Positions 53,781 through 62,442 of a stretch of DNA of 64,000 nt are shown one piece after another. The notes under the pieces are model-generated. The model had not been told where the DNA came from, searched no databases, and saw only the letters and a program-made list of their open reading frames with translations. Source of the DNA: Lachnospiraceae bacterium (GTDB lineage Bacteria; Bacillota; Clostridia; Lachnospirales; Lachnospiraceae); NCBI GenBank assembly GCA_017543445.1, contig JAFYGB010000009.1, forward strand, positions 1 to 64,000, given 5' to 3'. Position 1 is the first letter of the stretch, and every line of letters starts with the position of its first letter. A program made the translations under genes and the position numbers.

Positions 53781-54908
53781 TTATTTATTCTTTGAGTATG
53801 CTCTGTAGAATTCATCTGCGCGGCCAGGTGTCTCGGCCTTATTCGCATTCTGAATGGTGAAGGATGTAACGCTCGCGCTGTCACTCGATGAAGAGAACAT
53901 GCCGCTCGCGATACGTCCGTTCGAAAGGGAAAGGTCGAGCGACATCGAGCTCTGTCCGGCGAGGGCGCCGAGCGCAGCCAGCATTTTAAGTTCCTGCTGC
54001 ATGTCTTCATCCAAAGCATTTCCGCCTATCGTCACCAGGTAGGTCAGGATATCCGTGAGGCTGGGGTTCATCTTGAATACGTTCATTCCACTTTCTTTCG
54101 ATTGCGTAAGATGGAATACGTTCTTCTGCTTATCCTCATCCTGCAGATCCTTCTTTACGGTCTCGATGGCGTTGCGGATAGCATCAACAGCTGCATTATT
54201 CACATCTGCGGTGTTGCGGTCGTTGTACTGGCCCGTGAACTTTGCAAGAGCTACGTAGAAATCATCCCAACTTCCCTTACGCATCGCAGTTATGATGTCA
54301 TAAGCGTACTGGCCGGTCTCCTGATCGCGCTCCAAAATGTAGAAAAATGCATCGCCGGCGTAAGCCGCATATTCATTTCCCTCGAAACGTGCTCCGCCAT
54401 TCTTCTTTCCATACTCTTCAGCAGTGACCTGCTTTACGATGTAAGAACCGTGCGGGGTGAATAAGTACATCCGGATATTTTCTCTCTTCTCATCCAGCAT
54501 AAAGAGACGAGCTTCCTTCTCTCGCGAGTCAAATTCATAATATCCGGTCGTTTTTTCTTCCGAAACACCACTCGCAACATTCAAGCTGATCTCCATCGAA
54601 TCCAAGGAGCCGGTCTTAAAGAGACTGTCGATCAACTGGTCGATCGGCTTCTTCGGTTTCATAAAGATCATAAGGGCAACGATGATACCGGCTATAACGA
54701 CCAGTGCCGCCACCGAAATAGCGATGATCTTCGGCAATTTGGACGGTTCCTTCATCGGAACGGATTTGTACTCGGTAGGAGCCGTCATCAGGACGTCTCC
54801 AAACATACCGCCTTCCATAGTCGTCTTCTTCGAACGGATATTCTGTCCGCACATGTCGCACTTATATGCGCCTGCGGGTAATTCAGCACCACAAAATTTA
54901 CACTGCAT
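53781..54908 (-). CDS. Zinc-ribbon, single-helix membrane protein (paralogue)
   Basis: A 375-residue protein: zinc ribbon (CKFCGAELPAGAYKCDMCG), membrane helix (about 60-82, IIAISVAALVVIAGIIVALMIFM) and an outside domain of about 290 residues (GYYEFDSREKEARLFMLDEK; SLDLSLSNGRIASGMFSS). The fold is not recognised, but the layout matches the next gene and the one at 37377. Start ATG 54908 with AGGAGGG upstream. It is 70 bp after the paralogue at 54979 and probably in one transcript. Confidence 0.8.
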   Translation of the reverse strand: MQCKFCGAELPAGAYKCDMCGQNIRSKKTTMEGGMFGDVLMTAPTEYKSVPMKEPSKLPKIIAISVAALVVIAGIIVALMIFMKPKKPIDQLIDSLFKTGSLDSMEISLNVASGVSEEKTTGYYEFDSREKEARLFMLDEKRENIRMYLFTPHGSYIVKQVTAEEYGKKNGGARFEGNEYAAYAGDAFFYILERDQETGQYAYDIITAMRKGSWDDFYVALAKFTGQYNDRNTADVNNAAVDAIRNAIETVKKDLQDEDKQKNVFHLTQSKESGMNVFKMNPSLTDILTYLVTIGGNALDEDMQQELKMLAALGALAGQSSMSLDLSLSNGRIASGMFSSSSDSASVTSFTIQNANKAETPGRADEFYRAYSKNK

Positions 54909-54978
54909 ATTTTCCCTCCTGAAAATGCATTGACCTACGGAACCCTAAATGCACACAGCTCCGTAGCTGCCGTTTTGA

Positions 54979-56178
54979 TTATTTCGCGTAAACCGCGTCT
55001 ACCATCTGTCTTACGTCCTCCGGGATCTCTGTTTTTCCGGGGTTCGTCGCACGCAGATCGATGTCCATTTCCATCAAAGCAGACATCTTGAAATTTATAA
55101 TGCCGATCGAAAAGTAACCATCGGTGATCGTCAAACGTCCTGTCAACTTGATGCCGCTCTTCTCGATGTCTTCCTTCTTCAGATTCTTCATCTGTTCGGC
55201 CATCTGTTTCTCCTCAGCAGGAAGCATGTCCTCGATCGAAGAGTAAAGCCGTTTCATTAATTCAGGAATATCCACATCGAACTCATAAACGATCGAGCCA
55301 TTGACCGTGTTACGCTTTGCGTTCAGAACATCTTTGATGAAATCCGGATCCGTGAATTCTTTTTCCAGTTTCTTTCCTGCGTCGTAGTATTTTCTCTCCT
55401 CAGGAGTCAAAGCTGCGAGCACTTCGGGATCTTCCTGTTCCTTCTCGATCTCATCCAAAAGTTTTCCGGAAAAGAGGTCTTCCATCTGCTTGTAAGAATT
55501 TGCTTCCGCTGCGAGCGTTTCGATCTCGTAGCACTTATCGAGGATCATGATGATCTTCTTATTCGGAAAATCTCCCGGGTTGCTCAAGTACAGATTGTAG
55601 TAACGCTCGGAGGTCATATTGATCCTATAGCCGGCATCCGGGGTAAGCAGATTAACTATGGTTTCACCTTCTGCGTTTATCCAGGTCACATATCGACTAT
55701 CGGATTTATTGAACGAATAGCCGCCGTCATAAGTCTTATACTCTTTCTGGCCCAGTGCCGACGCCGTGACGGTCACTGAATAACCGGCATTCTTCGCACG
55801 GATCAGCTTCTTAAAGCTCTCAGCGATCTCTTCGTTCTGATCCACACTGCGGTTGTTGATGAACCACCACGCACCGAAGCCGAGGCCTCCCAAAATGACC
55901 AGAACACACAGAACTGCCAGGAGTTTCTTAATGGGAAATGAACCGTGGCTCTTCTTACGCTTCACAGGTACCGGATTGATGTCATCCATCGAAGCACCTT
56001 CCATAGAAGCGCTGGGGCCGGTATTCCAGCGATCTGCCGGTTTTCCTTTCTTCTGCGGCGCAGGAGTTGCGCCAAACGAAAACGCATCGACCGGTTTGGA
56101 CGCCTTTTGATTATTTCCGCACAGATCGCAGATCATGGCTCCATCCGGAAGTGGACTTCCGCAAAATTTACATGTCAT
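54979..56178 (-). CDS. Zinc-ribbon, single-helix membrane protein (paralogue)
   Basis: A 399-residue protein: zinc ribbon (CKFCGSPLPDGAMICDLCG), basic linker, membrane helix (KLLAVLCVLVILGGLGFGAWWFI) and an outside domain with YKTYDGGYSFNKSDSRYVTW, helical middle, and a last part GRLTITDGYFSIGIINFKMS. Same plan as 53781, and the outside domains may be related (both monitor a Tyr-Glu/Gly-rich core). Function unknown; such ribbon-membrane proteins are common in Clostridia. Promoter and operator at 56293-56345. Confidence 0.8.
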   Translation of the reverse strand: MTCKFCGSPLPDGAMICDLCGNNQKASKPVDAFSFGATPAPQKKGKPADRWNTGPSASMEGASMDDINPVPVKRKKSHGSFPIKKLLAVLCVLVILGGLGFGAWWFINNRSVDQNEEIAESFKKLIRAKNAGYSVTVTASALGQKEYKTYDGGYSFNKSDSRYVTWINAEGETIVNLLTPDAGYRINMTSERYYNLYLSNPGDFPNKKIIMILDKCYEIETLAAEANSYKQMEDLFSGKLLDEIEKEQEDPEVLAALTPEERKYYDAGKKLEKEFTDPDFIKDVLNAKRNTVNGSIVYEFDVDIPELMKRLYSSIEDMLPAEEKQMAEQMKNLKKEDIEKSGIKLTGRLTITDGYFSIGIINFKMSALMEMDIDLRATNPGKTEIPEDVRQMVDAVYAK

Positions 56179-56292
56179 AGTCTTCCTTCTCCTTTTTTGT
56201 ATTTACACTTTTTGTTTCGTTTGCTTTACCCGAAAAACAAACATATTTTCCTTCACAAAATCCATGCAGAGGCCGAGACGGCCTCACCTGCG

Positions 56293-56345
56293 TGAGTGTA
56301 TACACACTCAGTCTTATTATAGTCACTGTCTACGGAATTTGTCAA
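56293..56345 (-). promoter_or_regulatory. Promoter with overlapping palindrome (possible operator)
   Basis: Minus strand TTGACA (56340-56345)-N18-TATAAT (56316-56321). Directly after the -10 lies TGAGTGT-GTAT-ACACTCA (56293-56310), a palindrome where a repressor would block initiation. It controls the zinc-ribbon pair. Confidence 0.6.
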
Positions 56346-56421
56346 GTATACGCCGAGAAAAAGGGCGGAAAATGAAAGAGAAATGAAAGAATATCCGACA
56401 TTCTTTTTATGCATTTTGCCA

Positions 56422-56449
56422 TTGTATCCTCTACAAGGTGTGTTATGAT
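56422..56449 (+). promoter_or_regulatory. Possible promoter of the GH9 gene
   Basis: TTGTAT (56422-56427)-N16-TATGAT (56444-56449), about 35 bp before the start codon. Confidence 0.45.
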
Positions 56450-56482
56450 AGAATCAACAATCATTCTAAGGAGAAAGACGCT

Positions 56483-58186
56483 ATGCAAGTTTCATCCAAA
56501 CAGCCGCAGAATGCTGCGCGCTTTTACTTCAATCTCCTCGGTTTCCTCCCCCAAGGGCCGAAGATGATCGTTACTTCCTACACCAACGCGTCCCCCTTCT
56601 CTCTACTGGATGCGGAAACCGGAGATGTATGCTACACAGGTACGCTTGAAGCCTCTGAGCTCGACCCCATCACCGGCATCGCCTCCACAAAGGCTGATTT
56701 TTCGGACTTCACCGTTCCCGGCTCCTACCGGCTCTCGGTCGGCTCCGATCTCTCGCCTGTGTTTTCGATCGCGGAGCACTCCTACGATGCGCTCACACGC
56801 GATCTGTTGAAAATGTTTTATTTCCAGCGGTGCGGCTGTGAACTGAAGCCGGAACATGCCGGCGAGTTCGTTCACCCGGCCTGCCACACACAACTGGCGC
56901 AGCCTTACGGCACCGATCCGTCCACGACGGCTCCGCTCGATGTTCACGGCGGCTGGCACGACGCCGGCGACTATGGCCGTTACGTCACGCCCGGCGCCCT
57001 CACCGTATCGCACATGCTCTATGCTTACGAACTCTTCCCGCAGAAGTTCGCATTTACCGTTAACATTCCGGAAACGGGCAACGGAACACCGGACATCCTG
57101 AATGAGGCTCGCTATGAACTGGACTGGCTTCTACGCATGCAATTGAGTGACGGCAGCGTATACCACAAGGTCACTACAGCGAACCACGCACCATTCATCA
57201 TGCCGCAGGAGGATACTGAGGAACTGTTCCTCTATCCGCCGTCTTCCATGGCGATCGCGATGTTCACGGCAGTAACCATGCAGGCCGCACGCATTTTCCG
57301 CGCTTTCGACGAGGCCTATGCGAACCGTTTGTTCGAGGCCGGCTTACTTAGCCTGCGTTTCCTTCTGGAACACCCGGAATTCATTCCGTTCCGCAACCCG
57401 AAGGATTGCCGCACCGGCGAGTACGGCCATCCGAGCGACCGCGACCAGCGGCTTTGGGCCGGCGCAGAGTTCCTGCGCACCATCGCGACCGGTGAGTTCG
57501 ACTCGCTTCTGCCTGACGATATCGACACGATCCGTGAGAAAGTCTTCGCACGCTTCCGCGGCAACATGATTGACCGCACCGTCCGCAAGGACTCGTTCGG
57601 ATGGGTCCAGACTGGCGGGCTGGCGCTGCTTTGCGTTCTGTTCTGTCCAGATGCCGAAACGATATTCAGCACTCCTTGTGTCGAGATCGCGAAGTTTTAT
57701 CTGAAGCATTACGCGGATAAATATCTGAAAGAGCGTGAGGAGTCTTCCTTCAATATACCGCTCGCCCGGGAGGAATACACCTGGGGCAGCAGCCTGGGCC
57801 TGATGAATAAAGCCATGTTCTGCGTGGCCGCCCATATGTTCACCGGGCAGGATGCCTACCGCGTCTGCGCGTACGACTGCCTGGACTACCTGCTGGGCCG
57901 CAACACCCTCCAGTTCTCCTACGTCTCCGGTCACGGCGCCAACAGTCTGAAGGACCCGCACAACCGCCCCACCGTCGCAGACGGCATCGACGCGATGATC
58001 CCCGGCTTCGTCGCCGGCGGCGCGAACTGCCTCTTCCACGACCCGACCGCAAAAGAACTCCTCCCCAAACTCGGTAAAGTCGCCCCGATGGACTGCTACA
58101 TCGACGACCACGATTGCTTCTCCCTCAACGAGATCGCGATCTACTGGAACTCCACCGCACTCTTCGTCGCCGCTTACCTGATGTAA
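56483..58186 (+). CDS. Cytoplasmic GH9 glucanase
   Basis: A 567-residue glycoside hydrolase 9 enzyme with an N-terminal Ig-like CelD_N domain (about 15-110). The (alpha/alpha)6 barrel has the base Asp in GGWHDAGDYGRYV and the acid Glu in DDHDCFSLNEIAIYWNS; HGANSLKDPHNRPT matches the family. No signal peptide, dockerin or binding module, so it should act inside the cell, probably on imported cello- or xylogluco-oligosaccharides. Start ATG 56483 with AAGGAG upstream; the longer frame begins in the promoter. Terminator at 58203. It pairs in logic with the GH31 enzyme at 28329. Confidence 0.92.
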   Translation: MQVSSKQPQNAARFYFNLLGFLPQGPKMIVTSYTNASPFSLLDAETGDVCYTGTLEASELDPITGIASTKADFSDFTVPGSYRLSVGSDLSPVFSIAEHSYDALTRDLLKMFYFQRCGCELKPEHAGEFVHPACHTQLAQPYGTDPSTTAPLDVHGGWHDAGDYGRYVTPGALTVSHMLYAYELFPQKFAFTVNIPETGNGTPDILNEARYELDWLLRMQLSDGSVYHKVTTANHAPFIMPQEDTEELFLYPPSSMAIAMFTAVTMQAARIFRAFDEAYANRLFEAGLLSLRFLLEHPEFIPFRNPKDCRTGEYGHPSDRDQRLWAGAEFLRTIATGEFDSLLPDDIDTIREKVFARFRGNMIDRTVRKDSFGWVQTGGLALLCVLFCPDAETIFSTPCVEIAKFYLKHYADKYLKEREESSFNIPLAREEYTWGSSLGLMNKAMFCVAAHMFTGQDAYRVCAYDCLDYLLGRNTLQFSYVSGHGANSLKDPHNRPTVADGIDAMIPGFVAGGANCLFHDPTAKELLPKLGKVAPMDCYIDDHDCFSLNEIAIYWNSTALFVAAYLM

Positions 58187-58202
58187 TACAACACTCAAAT
58201 AC

Positions 58203-58241
58203 AAAACCCCGCCGCCGGCCACGCCGGCAGCGGGGTTTTCT
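58203..58241 (+). terminator. GH9 terminator
   Basis: AAAACCCCGC and GCGGGGTTTT pair around an inner GCCGGC/GCCGGC hairpin, followed by CTTG. Typical. Confidence 0.92.
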
Positions 58242-58411
58242 TGCTTCGTCAACCTTTCGCTCGCTCCTGCATCTCACTTGTCTGCCTGGCGACTAACAAG
58301 TTTGTTGTTTTTCACCGCTTTGTTAGCCCAGCCACCAAAATCAATTATTTCGCCCACTTTGGTTGCTCTCCTCCTCTTCACCCCGCTTCCGCTCATCAAA
58401 TTCTCATCCTC

Positions 58412-58519
58412 GGCCGATGTAGTCGGCGTAAGCCGCCTTACATCGGTCTTGATTACCCCCAATCACAGCAAAACAGGCCCCCTCGTATCCGACTTTGAAC
58501 GAGCGGTCTGTTTTTCACA
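58412..58519. repeat. Dispersed repeats, second copies
   Basis: 58412-58466 is the sister of 341-396 (hairpin GATGTAGTCGGC.../GCCGCCTTACATC). 58476-58519 (GGCCCCCTCG...GAACGAGCGGT.TGTTTTTCACA) matches 16069-16113 inside the nested element at about 36 of 44 positions. So the gap 58242-58623 is a graveyard of repeat pieces with no gene. Confidence 0.75.
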
Positions 58520-58623
58520 TCGCAGTGAACTGTCCGAGAGTGACCGCATTGCACGGGATATTAGGAAATACTGTGGCAGCCGACTGCTTCGGAGGGAGAG
58601 GTCGTGAATGCACAACCTGTGAA

Positions 58624-58654
58624 TGTGTCAAATGGAACCGTCCCCATTGACACA
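58624..58654. repeat. GTGTCA palindrome R6, overlapping the end of the MATE gene
   Basis: TGTGTCAAATGG and CCCCATTGACACA flank AACCGT. On the minus strand it encodes the last residues CVNGDGSI and the TGA stop of the MATE gene, so the insertion supplied the protein's end. Confidence 0.85.
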
Positions 58655-60040
58655 TTTTTCGCTTACGATGTTGCGGGCCCAGATTCCGCTGAGGACCATG
58701 CAGGCGCCGATGCCTGCCTTAAACGCCTCCAGGAACTGGACGATGCACACCATGCCGACGACGCCGACATTGGTGAAGCGGCTCAGGAAGAACGCTGCGG
58801 GGACCAAAATGACCCAGGTGAAGCAGCTGTCAAACACAAAAGTGATCAGGGTGTTTCCGCCGCAGCGGATGGTGAAATACGACGCATGGGCGTACGCGGT
58901 AAACGGCATGGTCAAAGCAAAAATGATGATAAATCTAGTCGCCATGCTCCGGATCTCGTCGGATGCGTTATAAAGCAGCGGGTAGAACGGCGCAGCGACT
59001 AGCATGAGCAGGCCGAAGGACGCGCCCAGAAACACTGTAAATGCACGCATTTTCCGCGAAGTATCCTTCGCGCGAGCGATGTCGCCCTTACCGAGGATCT
59101 GGCCGGTGATGATGCCGACCGCCTCACCCATGGCCAGGAACGCGACGCCAAACAAGCCCCACAACGTATGCTCAATATTGATCGCCGCGACAGAGTCGAG
59201 GCTTCGATAGGAATAGCACTGGTTCAGGGTCGTCACGCCCAGCGACCACAGCGTCTCGTTCGCCATCAGCGGCAGAGATTTCAACAGAAACTTCCGAACC
59301 TGGCTCCAAGGCAGCGAGAAATTCCGAAACGCTCCCTGGATGAACGGATGCTTCGCCTTCCTCTTTTGCGTGTAGACAACGAGGACACCCAGCTCGACAA
59401 AGCGGGAAATGACAGTCGCGATCGCGGCACCGGCGGCGCCCATCGGAGGGAACCACAACAAACCGTAGATCAGGATGGCATTGCCCACCAGGTTCACCAA
59501 AATAGCAATGACCGACGCCCCCATGGCGGCTTTCGTACAGCCGGTATCACGCAGCGTGCCTGCATAGGCCTGCGTAATGCTGAACGGGATCAGTCCGATC
59601 AACATGATCCCCATGTATTCCATGCCATACTCCAGGATGGCTGCCGCATTTTCCGGTTTACCCTCGCCCTTCAAAAAGAGGCTGATGAGACTTTCGGAAA
59701 ACAACATGAAGATCACGATGCAAATGGAGGAAAGGAGAAAGTTCGCGACCAGTTTGAACCGGAACGTCGCCCGGACGCCCTCATGGTCGCCCTTTCCGTG
59801 ATACTGCGCGGTGAAAATTCCCGCGCCCGCACTGGCTCCGAAGATGACCAGATAAAATACAAAAATCAACTGATTGGCGACGGAGACGCCGGACAATGCA
59901 TTTTCATTCAGCTGCCCGATCATAAGATTATCCAGAAGGCTCACGAAATTCGAGACGCCATTCTGGATCATGATCGGCAGCGCGATCGTCAGCACACTCC
60001 GGTAAAACTGCCTGTCGCCGATATATTTTCTCTTATTCAT
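58628..60040 (-). CDS. MATE family multidrug/sodium exporter
   Basis: About 470 residues in 12 membrane helices, family MATE: YRSVLTIALPIMIQNGVSNF, LDNLMIGQLNENALSGVSVA, FGASAGAGIFTAQYHGKGD, and the second half repeat MANETLWSLGVTTLNQCYSY, EAVGIITGQILGKGD. It exports cationic drugs or metabolites using a Na+ or H+ gradient. Start is uncertain: ATG 60040 (MNKRKYIG) begins the conserved part. An upstream ATG 60085 overlaps the aminotransferase stop (ATGA) but adds EREAQVAAPP encoded by a perfect hairpin. The C-terminus is made by repeat R6. Confidence 0.9.
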   Translation of the reverse strand: MNKRKYIGDRQFYRSVLTIALPIMIQNGVSNFVSLLDNLMIGQLNENALSGVSVANQLIFVFYLVIFGASAGAGIFTAQYHGKGDHEGVRATFRFKLVANFLLSSICIVIFMLFSESLISLFLKGEGKPENAAAILEYGMEYMGIMLIGLIPFSITQAYAGTLRDTGCTKAAMGASVIAILVNLVGNAILIYGLLWFPPMGAAGAAIATVISRFVELGVLVVYTQKRKAKHPFIQGAFRNFSLPWSQVRKFLLKSLPLMANETLWSLGVTTLNQCYSYRSLDSVAAINIEHTLWGLFGVAFLAMGEAVGIITGQILGKGDIARAKDTSRKMRAFTVFLGASFGLLMLVAAPFYPLLYNASDEIRSMATRFIIIFALTMPFTAYAHASYFTIRCGGNTLITFVFDSCFTWVILVPAAFFLSRFTNVGVVGMVCIVQFLEAFKAGIGACMVLSGIWARNIVSEKCVNGDGSI

Positions 60041-60050
60041 ATTACTCACA

Positions 60051-60074
60051 GGAGGCGCAGCAACCTGCGCCTCC
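60051..60074. promoter_or_regulatory. Perfect hairpin at the MATE start
   Basis: GGAGGCGCAG-CAAC-CTGCGCCTCC, a 10-bp perfect stem between the two possible starts. On the minus strand its first arm is GGAGG, the only SD-like sequence near ATG 60040, and it would be held in the stem. Confidence 0.6.
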
Positions 60075-60081
60075 CTCTCTA

Positions 60082-61269
60082 TCATGCTTTATATAATGCT
60101 GCCAGCTGTTCGAATTTCGGCAGGCTACGTACCACCATGTCGGTGTCGACGCAGTACGCGATGCGAAAGTACCCTGGGCAGCCGAAGCTGTCGCCGGGAA
60201 CCAGCACCAGGTCCAGTTCCAAAGCCTTCTGGCAGAAGGCGACCGCGTCGTCCTCCAGCGCCTTCGGGAAGATGTAGAACGTTCCGCCGGGGCGCACCAC
60301 AGTGAAGCCCAGTTCGGTCAGCTTATCATACAAAAGGTTCATATTGGTCTCGTAGACCGACAGGTCGCTCGTCTCATCAAGCACCTCTGCCACGCCCAGC
60401 TGAATGAGGGACGACGGGCAATTATGTCCGATGCCTCGGCTGATCTGTCCGCACATCGGCACGATGTACTCCGCGTCGACCGCGCGCGGGTTCACCGCCA
60501 CGTAGCCGATACGCTCGCCCGGCAGGCTCAGGCTCTTCGAGAACGAATAGCAACTGATCGTATTGTCATAGTACTTGCTCACATAGAGCGGTTTGCGTCC
60601 GTCGAACTGGATCTCACGGTACGGCTCGTCGCTGATAAGGAAGATCTCGTGACCGTACTCCTCCTGCTTCGCGCGCAGGATATCTGCAAGTTTGCAGATG
60701 GTCTCCTCCGAGTACACGATACCGGACGGGTTGTTCGGCGTGTTGATGAGCACCGCCGCCACCTTCTCATTCAGCATCGAAACGAAGGCGTCGACATTGA
60801 TCTGGAAGTCCGCCGTGTTCGCCGGTACGACCTTCAGGACTGCGCCCGTCTGGTCGACGTACGGATGGTATTCCGGGAAGAACGGGGCGAATGTCAGCAC
60901 CTCGTCGCCCGGCTTCGTTACCGCACGCACCGCATGCGCGATCGCGCCGGCAGCGCCGCTCGTCATGAAGATGTGCTCCATCTTGTAGTCCATGCCGAAC
61001 CGCTTATTCAGGCTCTGCGCCACGGCCTCACGCACCTGGGGCAATGTCAGCGACGGGCTGTAGCCGTGCAGGGTCATCGGATCCTGCGTCTGCAGAAGCT
61101 CGATCGTCTTCTTTGTATAGTTCTCGGGGCAGGGCACGCTGGGATTGCCCAGGCTGAAATCGAAGACATTTTCCGCTCCGATCTCCTGCTTCCGCTTTGT
61201 TGCATACTCACTCATCTGGCGAATGACCGACTTATTCTTAAGCATCGCCTTATAGTTCTGATTGATCAT
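60082..61269 (-). CDS. PLP-dependent class I/II aminotransferase
   Basis: A 395-residue fold-type I enzyme. Motifs: FSLGNPSVPCPENY near the N-terminus, TSGAAGAIAHA, NTPNNPSG, ISDEPYREIQF, and the PLP lysine in CYSFSKSLSLPGERIGY. It resembles aspartate/aromatic aminotransferases; the exact amino acid is not readable. Cytoplasmic dimer. Start ATG 61269 with AAGGATAG upstream. Stop overlaps the longer MATE start (ATGA), so the two are in one transcript. Confidence 0.9.
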   Translation of the reverse strand: MINQNYKAMLKNKSVIRQMSEYATKRKQEIGAENVFDFSLGNPSVPCPENYTKKTIELLQTQDPMTLHGYSPSLTLPQVREAVAQSLNKRFGMDYKMEHIFMTSGAAGAIAHAVRAVTKPGDEVLTFAPFFPEYHPYVDQTGAVLKVVPANTADFQINVDAFVSMLNEKVAAVLINTPNNPSGIVYSEETICKLADILRAKQEEYGHEIFLISDEPYREIQFDGRKPLYVSKYYDNTISCYSFSKSLSLPGERIGYVAVNPRAVDAEYIVPMCGQISRGIGHNCPSSLIQLGVAEVLDETSDLSVYETNMNLLYDKLTELGFTVVRPGGTFYIFPKALEDDAVAFCQKALELDLVLVPGDSFGCPGYFRIAYCVDTDMVVRSLPKFEQLAALYKA

Positions 61270-61290
61270 AGTTTTTCTATCCTTTCAAAA

Positions 61291-61797
61291 TCATGCGTCG
61301 ATATATTTGATCGTGAAAAACGGGTCGCCGAGGCGGTCGAATTCCATCATGATGTACGACGGCCTGCGGTCCTGCTGGCGCGGGTACGAGATGCTTCCCG
61401 GGTTCACCGCGATCACACCGTTTTTATTCTCCACGATGGGCCGGTGCGTGTGCCCGAACATCACGATGTCCATGCCCATGCCGCGCGCGTCCTGCAGGAT
61501 GTACTCCAGACTCAGCGACACGCGATAGATGTGCCCGTGGGTCAGCAACACATTGTAGCGCCCGATGCGGATCTCCTTCTCACGGGAGAGGTCCGAAAAC
61601 GCCGAGTCGCAATTACCCGCAACGATCTCCAGCGGGCAGTCGATCATGTCCAGGATCTCCCCCGCCTTACCCTCGGAGTCGCCGAGGTGGATCAGCAGGT
61701 CAATGTGTCCCTCCGCGGCCAGCGCGCGCTTCAGATTTCCGTGCGCCCGATGCGTATCCGACACGATCATGATCCGTGTATTTTCCGTAACTTCCAT
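61291..61797 (-). CDS. YfcE/MJ0936-type metallophosphoesterase
   Basis: A 168-residue calcineurin-like phosphodiesterase: IMIVSDTHRAHGNL, IHLGDSEG, VAGNCDSAF, LLTHGHIYRV and MFGHTHRP supply the two-metal site. Small cytoplasmic enzyme, close to YfcE/YsnB. YsnB is encoded beside rdgB in B. subtilis, as here (3 bp). Start ATG 61797 within the rdgB end region. Substrate unknown. Confidence 0.92.
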   Translation of the reverse strand: MEVTENTRIMIVSDTHRAHGNLKRALAAEGHIDLLIHLGDSEGKAGEILDMIDCPLEIVAGNCDSAFSDLSREKEIRIGRYNVLLTHGHIYRVSLSLEYILQDARGMGMDIVMFGHTHRPIVENKNGVIAVNPGSISYPRQQDRRPSYIMMEFDRLGDPFFTIKYIDA

Positions 61798-61800
61798 CGT

Positions 61801-62442
61801 TTAAGCCCATCTTTCCTCGATCATCTTCTTCATCGCGCGAAGTGCCTTCCCGCGGTGACTGATCGCGTTTTTCTCCTCTGCCGTCAGTTCTGCGCTCGTC
61901 TTTTCGTACGCCGGCAGGTACAGGATCGGATCGTAACCGAAACCGCCCGAGCCCGCTGCCTTCTGGGCAATGCGGCCCTCCATGATGCCGAACGTGGTCA
62001 CGCGGCGCTCCTTCTTCTCTCCCATCGCCGGAAAATACGCCGCGATCGCGCAAACGAACCGTGCGCTGCGCGCGTCGTCCTTCGCATTCGCCAGGCGCTC
62101 GATGATGACCGAATTCTTGAATTCGTAAGATGTATCCTCGCCCAGGTAGCGCGCCGAGTAGATGCCCGGCTCACCATTGATATAGTCAACGACCAGGCCG
62201 GAGTCATCCGCTAGGATGATCGCGTCCTTCAGTTCCTCGATCCCCTGTTCCTCGATGTAAGCGCGCAGGGTGTTCACCTTGATCTGCGCATTCTCCTCGA
62301 ACGTCGATCCATCCTCCACGATGGGCACGCCCGACAGTCCCGCCTCCTTCAGCGAAACGACCTTCACATCCAGGTCCTGCAGGATCATGCGGATCTCCCG
62401 CAGTTTTCCCTCATTCGAAGTCGCAAATAAAATCGTTCTCAT
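61801..62442 (-). CDS. rdgB: XTP/dITP diphosphatase (house-cleaning)
   Basis: A 213-residue HAM1/RdgB enzyme that hydrolyses dITP, XTP and ITP to monophosphates, keeping bad purines out of DNA. LFATSNEGKLREIRMIL, ADDSGLVVDYINGEPGIYSARYLGE, GSGGFGYDPILY and ISHRGKALRAM are the family motifs. Start ATG 62442 overlaps the methyltransferase stop by 4 bp. Confidence 0.96.
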   Translation of the reverse strand: MRTILFATSNEGKLREIRMILQDLDVKVVSLKEAGLSGVPIVEDGSTFEENAQIKVNTLRAYIEEQGIEELKDAIILADDSGLVVDYINGEPGIYSARYLGEDTSYEFKNSVIIERLANAKDDARSARFVCAIAAYFPAMGEKKERRVTTFGIMEGRIAQKAAGSGGFGYDPILYLPAYEKTSAELTAEEKNAISHRGKALRAMKKMIEERWA

